Positions 7,310 through 13,731 of a stretch of DNA of 45,785 bases are shown here, piece by piece; the stretch's first letter is position 1; every line of letters starts with the position of its first letter. The stretch spans positions 1 through 45,785 of the forward strand of contig JAFULF010000003.1 of assembly GCA_017483225.1 (NCBI GenBank). The letters run 5' to 3'. A program made the position numbers and the translations under genes. Source of the stretch: Alistipes sp. (GTDB taxonomy: Bacteria; Bacteroidota; Bacteroidia; Bacteroidales; Rikenellaceae). A model generated the notes under the pieces. It was not told where the DNA came from. It ran no database searches and saw only the letters and a list, made by a program, of their open reading frames with translations.

Positions 7310-8476
7310 ATGAACAAGAAAGCAAAAGAATTTGTTGAGTATATAATATCTAACAAAGCCCCTTACGGGGATAAATCTACAGTCATAACAGAATGTCAAG
7401 AGAAATTTCAACTAACGAAAGACAGATCTGTGTATGCATGTAAGGCTTTTGCTGTAAGGTTTAGTTGGTCTAAATCAGGTTCTTTTTCAAACACTATTCT
7501 TTCTTTATCGCATTTGCAGAAATACGATGACAGACCGTTTTTTGTAGTGTTAATACAACCTAATAAATCAAATACGATATATTTAGCAAACTCAACTTTT
7601 TTGTCCAAGGTTAGTCATAGTTCCAAGACCCTTGCTGTAGATAACATTCGTGGTAGTTTTAATGGAAGTGATATACTTAAAGTATTTGACGAAATTTCAA
7701 ATACTTCCGAAAACTTTACAAAATTATATACTATACATGAAGGTTTAGAATGGAATGACAATCTGCTTCGCTTAGTTGAAGCTTCATCTGCTATTCAACC
7801 AAAATCACAAAAGTTCCATCCAACAGGTGAACAGAGATTGAATATTTATAAGTCTATTGATAGAGCAAAGTCTTTTATTACATCAAAGAATTTTAGTGTT
7901 CTTGATGAGGATCTACAGCAAAGATGCAATGCTTGTAAAGAGGCGATATGGGTTGCTTCTAGAATAGACAATGTTAATATTAGAGGGCGTATAATTGAAG
8001 CCATGATTACGGCAAATGGCGATGAACGAGAGTCAATTATAAAAGCATTAAAAGCTGTAGAAATGGAATTGCCATTGTATGACACAAAGAATGAATTAGG
8101 AGACTATAATAGGAGTTTCGATAATGGGGATACTTATACTGATATCAAAACAAAGGTGATATATTTAGATTCTGCTCCTAAAGCATATAATGTCGATAAG
8201 TTTTTGGCTAAGATGTCAGAGGAAAACTCGTCATTTTTCTTCTTCTTTATTGGAATTGATGAGAATGGTATTTGCAGCACGAAACTTTGTTCAGTATATC
8301 ACAGCGAACTCATTGACAGTTGTATTGTACAGCATCATTGGGCAGGGCGTTCAACAAGGGGTGTTGTGCAGTTTGATGGAAAAGTAATCAATGCGATACT
8401 CAACGCTAAAGACTTTAAGAATAATATAAACAATAAAACCGCACAAGAGTACTTGGATGAGTTGTTGGCTAAATAA
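7310..8476 (+). CDS. Putative type II restriction endonuclease of RM2, family not recognised
   Basis: 388 residues from the ATG at 7310; a TTG at 7298 would overlap the methyltransferase. I do not recognise the family. It is called an endonuclease because it directly follows a solitary amino-methyltransferase inside the same cassette. The only nuclease-like motif is GDTYTDIKTKVIYLD (about residues 273-287), where D278-x-K280 could be the end of a PD-(D/E)XK site. The N-terminal half is conserved-looking (AFAVRFSWSKSGSFSNTILSLS; NIRGSFNGSD). No membrane segments or signal peptide are present. It is AT-rich and ends 35 bases before repeat B copy 2. Confidence 0.6.
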   Translation: MNKKAKEFVEYIISNKAPYGDKSTVITECQEKFQLTKDRSVYACKAFAVRFSWSKSGSFSNTILSLSHLQKYDDRPFFVVLIQPNKSNTIYLANSTFLSKVSHSSKTLAVDNIRGSFNGSDILKVFDEISNTSENFTKLYTIHEGLEWNDNLLRLVEASSAIQPKSQKFHPTGEQRLNIYKSIDRAKSFITSKNFSVLDEDLQQRCNACKEAIWVASRIDNVNIRGRIIEAMITANGDERESIIKALKAVEMELPLYDTKNELGDYNRSFDNGDTYTDIKTKVIYLDSAPKAYNVDKFLAKMSEENSSFFFFFIGIDENGICSTKLCSVYHSELIDSCIVQHHWAGRSTRGVVQFDGKVINAILNAKDFKNNINNKTAQEYLDELLAK

Positions 8477-8510
8477 ATTGGCTAAATAAAGTAGTATATT
8501 ACGACTAATC

Positions 8511-8636
8511 ATTTGGTTTTGAAAGTTAGACACGATTTAGACAAAATTGACAAACCTATTTCAAACCATTATAGCAAAATCCTTGCTGTGTGCGCCTCTG
8601 GGCGGGCTTAATGCCACGACCTGAGGGGGGGGGTAC
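8511..8636 (+). repeat. Right-end repeat B, copy 2 (cassette RM2)
   Basis: Second copy of 6015-6135. The core here reads CCTGA, nine G residues, TAC (8620-8636) instead of five G residues. Repeat A does not follow: the bases after the core (GGAAAGGTGATGG) do not match the A sequence. This is the right-hand limit of the recognisable array. Confidence 0.8.
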
Positions 8637-8826
8637 GGAAAGGTGATGGTTACCAGCAACCTTCGCCCCCCCCACAAGGCAGCAAAATCCATACAGGACA
8701 AAAAGAAATTTGCGAAGGAGCGACTTTGCGCATTGCTGTTTGATATTTTTTTGTACCTTTACTCCACCTTATACGGGCATAAGTCATAAGGACAACCCAC
8801 ATTAGCACAACTAAATAGGAGGATAT
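8637..8826 (+). promoter_or_regulatory. Leader and likely promoter of the RM3 endonuclease
   Basis: No gene is seen. A C-run at 8667-8674 lies near the start. TACCTTTA (8754-8761) is an imperfect -7 element, with a possible TTG at 8733-8735. A full Shine-Dalgarno sequence AGGAGG (8817-8822) stands just before the start codon at 8827. Strong Shine-Dalgarno sites are unusual in Bacteroidota and may reflect a foreign origin. Confidence 0.45.
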
Positions 8827-9702
8827 ATGACAACGGTTAATGATTTTCTATTTGCTTATTTTTACCAATTGGAGTGTGAGATAAATGCAGATTGCAGAGG
8901 CCTGGCCTCATTGAGGTTTCAGTCGGAGGAAGCAAACACCGATGAGGAGGTCAAGGCGTTCTTCAAGGCCTACATCACCTCGAACAATAGGCTGAAAGCG
9001 AGTGAGGTAGAGAGGCTTGTCATAAATCGGGGCAACAGCACCTTGGAGGTCAGTATGAACGACCTTGCACAATTTAGCATTTCGAGAGTTCTTTTGCCGA
9101 GCGAGCTGACCGACGAGATGAGGGCCGAGATTGCGGCTACAAAGAGGTCGGTATATACCAACCCCGACCTATATTTGCAGGTGAACGATGGCGACAGCCA
9201 TATCGACTACATATCCGTTGAGTTAAAAACCACCAAGACAAACCAAATCCCGGGGTCAAGCATCCAGCAGGTCAATCCCTCCGAGTGGGTGATATTCGTA
9301 AGGCACACCGACCGAGGGGTTATTGAGGTTGCTTGCGGCTTTTACATCAACTCCATCACAGAGCGATTGCCATTTCCGGACAGAAGTCCCAGACCCATCA
9401 TCGCATTCGACACGCTCAAAAAGTGGAACAGAGAGAGTCGCTGCGTGGATAATGGCACCCTGAGATACACTATCGACACCGAGGCGGAGGAGAGTCGTAT
9501 CAAGATTCTTAACAATTGGGAGCAAGTGCTGTGCGATGAGTGGTTAGAGACCATACAGAAGAGGCCTCACGCAGCAGAGAAGTGGTTTAACAATACGATT
9601 AGGATGTACACCCTGCAACTATTGAAGAGAGTCAAGGCCAACCCTCAACTGGCTGACGAGTTGATTAGCAGCTTGTCCGACAGCACAACACACTCCTGCT
9701 AA
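8827..9702 (+). CDS. Putative PD-(D/E)XK restriction endonuclease (RM3)
   Basis: 291 residues. The segment from TNPDLYLQV (residues 111-119) through DYISVELKTTKTNQIPGSS fits a PD...ELK nuclease site, with Asp114, Glu132 and Lys134 as candidate metal-binding and catalytic residues. The IPGSSIQQ stretch after the ELK occurs in several type II endonucleases, but I cannot name the specificity. It is convergent with a C5-cytosine methyltransferase 67 bases away, which makes it the likely partner enzyme. Codon use is richer in GC than RM1, RM2 and RM4. Start chosen at the ATG after AGGAGG. Confidence 0.7.
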   Translation: MTTVNDFLFAYFYQLECEINADCRGLASLRFQSEEANTDEEVKAFFKAYITSNNRLKASEVERLVINRGNSTLEVSMNDLAQFSISRVLLPSELTDEMRAEIAATKRSVYTNPDLYLQVNDGDSHIDYISVELKTTKTNQIPGSSIQQVNPSEWVIFVRHTDRGVIEVACGFYINSITERLPFPDRSPRPIIAFDTLKKWNRESRCVDNGTLRYTIDTEAEESRIKILNNWEQVLCDEWLETIQKRPHAAEKWFNNTIRMYTLQLLKRVKANPQLADELISSLSDSTTHSC

Positions 9703-9769
9703 GAGCCCCCCCTATCGGCTCCACCCCTCCAAAGAGAGGGTTTAATGCGAAGGGCAGGACATTGCGGGG

Positions 9770-11005
9770 CTACTTCTCGCTTCGGAAATAGTAATCCCAA
9801 TTCTGCTCTATCCGCTTGGCGATATGGTATGCCAACAGCGGAGGAACGGCATTTCCCACAAGTTTGTATCCGCACGACGGGCTGACGGCATACCTCCTGC
9901 CGCTCTGAATCACCAACTCATAGTCATCCGGAAAGGATTGGATTCTGGCACACTCCCGCACCGTCAGTCGCCTCTCGCATAGTCCGGCGGCAATCTCTGC
10001 ACAATGTCCGCCACCGTGCTCCGGCGACAGCCGCCTAAACTCAATGTTGCCGTGGTGTTCGGACCTGATGGTCGGGCCAACCGAATCCAACCGCACCTCG
10101 GTCTGCCCCTGACAGTGTGTGCCCATAAATTTAGCCTTCGAGTAGTATCTCTGCGAAGGGTCCTCGGTCATCTCCGGCTCACTCAGCCCGATAAAAGCAT
10201 CTGCGCACGTCACGTATGGCATACCCTCGATGCCGTGCGTCTTGTCGGGATAGGGGTTATATCTCGGCGGTATAACGTCACCGGTCAGTGCTTTGAGGGC
10301 ACGTTTCTTCAATGCGCTCTTCTTGAAGCCGAAGAATATAACACGGGCTCTGGATTGTGGCACTCCGTAATCGGCGGCATAGAGTACCTGCGCCGGCACG
10401 ACGACATACCCACCGTTGCAGGCATCTGCAAAATCCCTCTCAATAACCTCTTTCACATCGGCCAAATCCATCAATCCCTTCACATTCTCGGCAACAAACA
10501 GTTTGGGCTTGGTTATGGAGATGACATCACGCATCCACATATATAGCTGCCCCCTGCTCTCAATGGAGGGTTCACCCGCCTCCAAGACACCGCCGTCGTG
10601 GCTCCGTCGGGAGTCAAAGCCCTGACGTTTGCCCGCAATTGAGAAGTCCTGACAAGGGAATCCTCCGGTTACGACATCGACACCCTCGGGGAATATATCC
10701 TCGCCGGCACGGGCCCGCTTGACCAAATCGACAATGCTCCCCAAGCGGTACATATCGGAGATATCCCTCCCTCGTTTGTTTGAGAAGTAGGTTGTCCACG
10801 CACACTTTGCATCGCTCCGGATATCGTTTGCGAATATGGTATCAAATCCCGTCGGGGAGAGCAATGCCCAATCGCCATAATCCTCCTCTATCCAATCCGG
10901 ATGCATCGCTGTATTGATGGATTTTTTTAGGCAGGAGAAGCTGCCCTCAAAACCAATATCCATTCCTCCACAGCCGGAAAAGAGCGATATTACCCTGCGT
11001 GTCAT
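9770..11005 (-). CDS. DNA (cytosine-5-)-methyltransferase (RM3)
   Basis: 411 residues. Transfers a methyl group to C5 of cytosine in a specific DNA site. All main motifs are in order: motif I VISLFSGCGGMDIGF (residues 5-19); motif IV VTGGFPCQDFSIAGKRQGF with catalytic Cys118; motif VI AENVKGL (172-178); motif VIII GVPQSRARVIFFGF; and C-terminal motifs IX-X (RRLTVRECARIQSFPDDYE, YKLVGNAVPP). The variable region between VIII and IX, which sets the target, includes about 90 residues. It is convergent with the endonuclease ending at 9702. A TATCTTTG element on the minus strand (11031-11038) is a likely -7 box. Confidence 0.94.
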   Translation of the reverse strand: MTRRVISLFSGCGGMDIGFEGSFSCLKKSINTAMHPDWIEEDYGDWALLSPTGFDTIFANDIRSDAKCAWTTYFSNKRGRDISDMYRLGSIVDLVKRARAGEDIFPEGVDVVTGGFPCQDFSIAGKRQGFDSRRSHDGGVLEAGEPSIESRGQLYMWMRDVISITKPKLFVAENVKGLMDLADVKEVIERDFADACNGGYVVVPAQVLYAADYGVPQSRARVIFFGFKKSALKKRALKALTGDVIPPRYNPYPDKTHGIEGMPYVTCADAFIGLSEPEMTEDPSQRYYSKAKFMGTHCQGQTEVRLDSVGPTIRSEHHGNIEFRRLSPEHGGGHCAEIAAGLCERRLTVRECARIQSFPDDYELVIQSGRRYAVSPSCGYKLVGNAVPPLLAYHIAKRIEQNWDYYFRSEK

Positions 11006-11030
11006 AAACCGTTAAAATAGAAACTCGTGA

Positions 11031-11038
11031 CAAAGATA
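11031..11038 (-). promoter_or_regulatory. -7 element of the C5 methyltransferase gene
   Basis: CAAAGATA on the plus strand reads TATCTTTG on the minus strand, 26 bases before the start codon. I found no good TTTG at the usual distance, so only the -7 part is supported. Confidence 0.5.
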
Positions 11039-11079
11039 GTAAAAAAGAGCAAATCTCATCTCTTATTCTTGGAGAACAC

Positions 11080-11174
11080 GGGAATTTAAGAAGGCTGCAA
11101 GGATTAGGGAAATTAGAGAGTTTAGGGAATTTAGAGAATCTTGATTCATCCAAACTCCTCCTTAAATTCCCTAA
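11080..11174. repeat. AT-rich inverted-repeat block with TTAGGGA units
   Basis: GGGAATTTAAG (11080-11090) is the exact reverse complement of CTTAAATTCCC (11161-11171). Inside it, TTAGGGAATTTA (11122-11133) is the exact reverse complement of TAAATTCCCTAA (11163-11174). The right arm can therefore pair with either of two left partners. Variants of TTAGGGA occur several times on each side. Confidence 0.7.
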
Positions 11175-11206
11175 TATCCTTAAACTCCCTAAAAAACAGA
11201 TTTAAT

Positions 11207-11254
11207 CGACAAAAATAGGCGGGAGTCTTCACGACTGCCGCCTACCTTCGGGGT
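11207..11254 (-). repeat. Terminator-like hairpin repeat, copy 1
   Basis: AGGCGGGAGTC (11217-11227) pairs with GACTGCCGCCT (11233-11243) apart from one G-G mismatch, with loop TTCAC. On the minus strand the stem is followed by TTTTT. The whole block from CGAC to GGGGTC recurs at 11581-11630, identical except for one extra A in the A-run. Confidence 0.75.
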
Positions 11255-11374
11255 CAAAAACCCCAAAAATAACTATTGCGCAGCAAACAACAGCCACTCG
11301 CAGACAAGTCTGCCGAGGCGCACAAGCTGACAGCAGGTTATCAACCAACATTCCCAAGACAAAAACACACTACA

Positions 11375-11527
11375 TAAACTACTAACGACCGCAGGAGCAG
11401 GACAAACGCTCCGAGTGTAAGGGCAAAGAGTACTACAAAGTAGTATGACGCTATTGGCGAGTGGCTATCGGGCTTGCACGAATAGCTATTCGCCAATAGC
11501 GACACAGGCTCGCAGGGCCCTTTGCCC
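11375..11527. repeat. Nested hairpins between the two terminator-like repeats
   Basis: GGGCAAAG (11421-11428) pairs with CTTTGCCC (11520-11527). Inside it, TACTAC-AAA-GTAGTA (11431-11445) forms a small hairpin and CGCTATTGGCGA (11449-11460) pairs perfectly with TCGCCAATAGCG (11490-11501). TAAACTACT (11375-11383) is complementary to AGTAGTTTA (11565-11573). This is far more ordered than intergenic DNA elsewhere in the window. It could be an RNA or a DNA-level structure. Confidence 0.65.
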
Positions 11528-11564
11528 AAACACGAGCAGAGGGTTGCTGCGTAAGCAGGTTGAA

Positions 11565-11647
11565 AGTAGTTTAGGGGTTTCGACAAAAAATAGGCGGGAG
11601 TCTTCACGACTGCCGCCTACCTTCGGGGTCGAAACCCCTAAACTACT
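11565..11647 (-). terminator. Long palindrome with inner hairpin copy 2; probable ndk terminator
   Basis: The arm at 11565-11584 (AGTAGTTTAGGGGTTTCGAC) is the perfect 20-base reverse complement of 11628-11647. It encloses the second copy of the AGGCGG/CCGCCT hairpin (11592-11618), which on the minus strand is followed by six T residues. It lies about 150 bases past the ndk stop codon and fits a leftward terminator. TAAACTACTAAC at 11639-11650 is repeated at 11375-11386, so the left arm has two competing partners. Confidence 0.65.
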
Positions 11648-11678
11648 AACCCAAACTTAAATAAATGAAGAAACCTCA

Positions 11679-11704
11679 CTGCGGTGTGCAGTTGATCACC
11701 GCAG
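11679..11704. repeat. Small hairpin between palindrome and ndk
   Basis: CTGCGGTG (11679-11686) pairs with CACCGCAG (11697-11704) around a 10-base loop. It has no T-tract on the minus strand near enough for a convincing terminator. Confidence 0.5.
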
Positions 11705-11795
11705 CTGTCCGATTGAAGTACAATCTTCATACCATTAACGCTTGGTTCGGGTTAAAATTGTACGATATACCCCTATTGGATATTTTATCGCCCAA

Positions 11796-12218
11796 TTACA
11801 ACATAATATCCTTCTCGCAGAAGTGCAGCTGCCACTCGATGCGTGCATTCTCGTCGCTATCCGAGGCGTGGATGGCATTCTGCTGTACGCTGCTGCCATA
11901 GAGGCGGCGCACGGTACCCTCCTCTGCCACCTCAGGGTTTGTTGCACCCACGGCCTTGCGCAGCTCTGCCACGGCATCCTCCTTTTCCAGCACGGCGGCG
12001 ATGATAGGGCCCGAGGTCATAAAGTCGATAAGACCATCGAAGAATGGCTTGCCGGTATGTACGGCATAGAAGCGCTTGGCATCGTTGCGGGACATACACC
12101 ACATTCTCAGTGCCACGATGCGGAAACCCGCATCCACGAGGTGTTTGAGTATGGCGGCGTGGTTTCCGGCACGTACCGCATCCGGCTTAATCATTGTAAA
12201 AGTACAATTGTTACTCAT
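11796..12218 (-). CDS. ndk: Nucleoside diphosphate kinase
   Basis: 140 residues, the usual size. It moves the terminal phosphate from ATP to other nucleoside diphosphates in the cytoplasm, through a phosphohistidine. The active-site segment NAIHASDS (residues 114-121) carries catalytic His117, and TMIKPDAV (8-15) and RRLYGSS (104-110) are conserved. It is the last gene of a likely operon with the lipoprotein and outer-membrane genes upstream (gap 35 bases). Palindromic terminator-like DNA lies downstream. Confidence 0.95.
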   Translation of the reverse strand: MSNNCTFTMIKPDAVRAGNHAAILKHLVDAGFRIVALRMWCMSRNDAKRFYAVHTGKPFFDGLIDFMTSGPIIAAVLEKEDAVAELRKAVGATNPEVAEEGTVRRLYGSSVQQNAIHASDSDENARIEWQLHFCEKDIML

Positions 12219-12253
12219 AATACGAATTGTTTTAAGGTGTTTGTTCTATCGGT

Positions 12254-13021
12254 TTATCTCTGCGGCTCGTTGTCGAGGTACTGCATAAGCAGCGGCTTCA
12301 ACACCTCAACCCAGAGGGCGTAGCCCTTCTCGTTCACGTGGAGGCGGTCCTTGTCAAAGAGGCTCTCATTCACGCTGCCGTCGTCATTCAGCAGCGGAGT
12401 GTTCACATCCACGAAGTAGAATCCGGGGCGGTGGAGCGAGTAGTCCGTCATCAGCGCATTGAAGGTCTGCTGCTGCGCCCGCACGGTGGCACGGCGCTCG
12501 CTAAACTTCATCGAGAGGCCATATACCGGCACGCCTGGGTAGTCCTTCGCCAAGCGGTCCAGAAGCAGTCGGTAGTGGTCGAACAGCTCTCCCACGTGAA
12601 GGTTATTTGCCCCCTTGGAGCTCTTGATGTCGTTGTCGCAGTAGAGGACAAAGGCCTTCGGGCGATAGGTATCCATCACCGTTGCGTAGTTATAGTGCAG
12701 GTCACGCAGCGTTGCGCCACCATAGCCTCTATTGACAACACGCAGTGGTGCCATATCCTCCTGCAACGAGGTCCAGCGACGTATCGACGAGCTGCCGAAG
12801 AAGAGCACGTCGCACTCCTTCGCCTCGGTGGCGGCACGCTCCTTCAACACGGCGATATCGGTCTGCTCGTATCGGCGAATCCACTCCATATCGGAGCTGC
12901 TCTCCACCGTGATTGTGCCGTGAATATTGTACTCCGTCGGCAGACTCTCCGCCGAGGTTTTGCCTTTACAGCCCGTCAGCACAAAACAGAGCGACAGGGC
13001 AAGATACAGCATCTTTGTCAT
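12254..13021 (-). CDS. SGNH/GDSL-family hydrolase, lipoprotein
   Basis: 255 residues. The N-terminus MTKMLYLALSLCFVLTGCKG has a lipobox (LTGC, Cys18), so the protein is exported and lipid-anchored. The four SGNH blocks are visible: block I FFGSSSIRRW with the nucleophile Ser, block II VNRGYGGA with Gly, block III LYCDNDIK with Asn, and block V FDKDRLHVNEKGY with the Asp-x-x-His pair. Enzymes of this fold are esterases or acetyl-hydrolases acting on sugars, lipids or cell-wall material; the substrate here is unknown. Its ATG overlaps the stop of the outer-membrane gene by four bases (ATGA), which supports co-translation. Confidence 0.82.
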   Translation of the reverse strand: MTKMLYLALSLCFVLTGCKGKTSAESLPTEYNIHGTITVESSSDMEWIRRYEQTDIAVLKERAATEAKECDVLFFGSSSIRRWTSLQEDMAPLRVVNRGYGGATLRDLHYNYATVMDTYRPKAFVLYCDNDIKSSKGANNLHVGELFDHYRLLLDRLAKDYPGVPVYGLSMKFSERRATVRAQQQTFNALMTDYSLHRPGFYFVDVNTPLLNDDGSVNESLFDKDRLHVNEKGYALWVEVLKPLLMQYLDNEPQR

Positions 13022-13710
13022 TGTTTTACCTCCCTATTATTTGGTTTATGCAATTTATCGCCGGTCTGTCGGTAGCGTTGCGTGCGGCCGAAGTAGTATC
13101 GGAAGCTTACCGAGGCGTTGGTCAGCAGGTTGAACGAGAGCGTGCTGCTCTGGGTGTCATACTTTGGAGCGCCGAGGTATGTATAGCTGAAATTTGCCAG
13201 GCTGACGTTGAAGGCAAATCGCTCAACGGGGCGATACTCCAAGGCAAAGAGCTTGATGTCGGTTTGCAGGCCGACGGCCATATACTTGAACTTGTCGAGC
13301 GTGGTCACATCCTGCACGTAGGCACCCATTGCCACATACAGCGCCACCTCCGGCGTGTAGTAAAAGTTGTTTGCCAGACGCACATAGTACGACACGCCTG
13401 CACCCAGCAGTGCCACGTGGGCCTGATTTCTGAGCCAGCCACTGCTCGCCTTCTCAATCTTCTGCGACTGCCATCCGTAGCCGAGGTAGCCGCTCAGGCG
13501 GAGCCTGTTTTTGAGGAAGTAGCCAAACTCGGGCATTATGGTCAGGGCATCGCCCCCCGGGGTGTCGCTCTTGCCCACACCGGTAACCTTTGTCACGGAG
13601 TTACCCGTCTTATATCCGAGCGAACCGCCTATATAGTATTCGCCCTGCAACTGTGCCAGCGCCGTACCACTCACGGCAAGCACCAAAAACAAAGTCAAAA
13701 GTCTCTTCAT
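13018..13710 (-). CDS. Outer-membrane beta-barrel protein
   Basis: 230 residues. A signal peptide is clear (MKRLLTLFLVLAVSGTALAQ, cleavage after ALA). The mature part alternates polar and hydrophobic or aromatic residues as in small 8-stranded barrels (EYYIGGSLGYKTG, LRLSGYLGYGW, ALEYRPVERFAFNVSLANFSYTYLG), with FRYYFG near the end and a polar tail after it. It looks like the porin-family/OmpW-size group. Function unknown, perhaps a structural or small-solute barrel. Only 21 bases separate it from the RM4 methyltransferase stop, so its promoter must lie within RM4 or it is transcribed by readthrough. Confidence 0.75.
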   Translation of the reverse strand: MKRLLTLFLVLAVSGTALAQLQGEYYIGGSLGYKTGNSVTKVTGVGKSDTPGGDALTIMPEFGYFLKNRLRLSGYLGYGWQSQKIEKASSGWLRNQAHVALLGAGVSYYVRLANNFYYTPEVALYVAMGAYVQDVTTLDKFKYMAVGLQTDIKLFALEYRPVERFAFNVSLANFSYTYLGAPKYDTQSSTLSFNLLTNASVSFRYYFGRTQRYRQTGDKLHKPNNREVKQ

Positions 13711-13731
13711 ATTACACCGCTTTAAGAAGAT

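Larger units (their letters stand above)
3928..8636 (+). mobile_element. Tandem array of two RM cassettes integrated at tRNA-Lys
   Basis: The tRNA-end core CCTGAGGGGG(n)TAC occurs at 3928-3940, 6123-6135 and 8620-8636. These three copies bound two units of about 2.2 and 2.5 kb. Each unit starts with repeat A and ends with repeat B. Unit 1 carries the EcoRI-like pair and unit 2 a different methyltransferase/endonuclease pair. Both are strongly AT-rich compared with the core genome. No integrase or transposase is present in either unit. The likely history is integration at the tRNA 3' end twice in tandem, or exchange of RM payloads inside shared ends. Mobility itself is inferred. Confidence 0.7.
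11039..11795. other. Gene-free, palindrome-rich region between RM3 and ndk
   Basis: No plausible gene. The short reading frames here cross the inverted repeats and look like chance. The stretch is filled with structured repeats, listed separately: an AT-rich inverted-repeat block (11080-11174), two copies of a terminator-like hairpin (11207-11254 and 11581-11630), a nested set of hairpins (11375-11527) and a long perfect palindrome (11565-11647). A small hairpin lies at 11679-11704. Part of it probably serves as the ndk terminator. A structured RNA or a small palindromic mobile element are other options. Confidence 0.6.

Noticed and set aside
3928-8636. Reading the repeats as a simple duplication of one RM system
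   Set aside because: RM1 and RM2 proteins are unrelated in both genes. Only the ends are shared.
11375-11527. Retron or group II intron RNA in the palindromic region
   Set aside because: No reverse transcriptase gene is nearby and no catalytic-RNA core motifs were recognised.
11375-11650. Integron attC sites
   Set aside because: No integron integrase and no clear paired RYYYAAC/GTTRRRY boxes at the hairpin bases.
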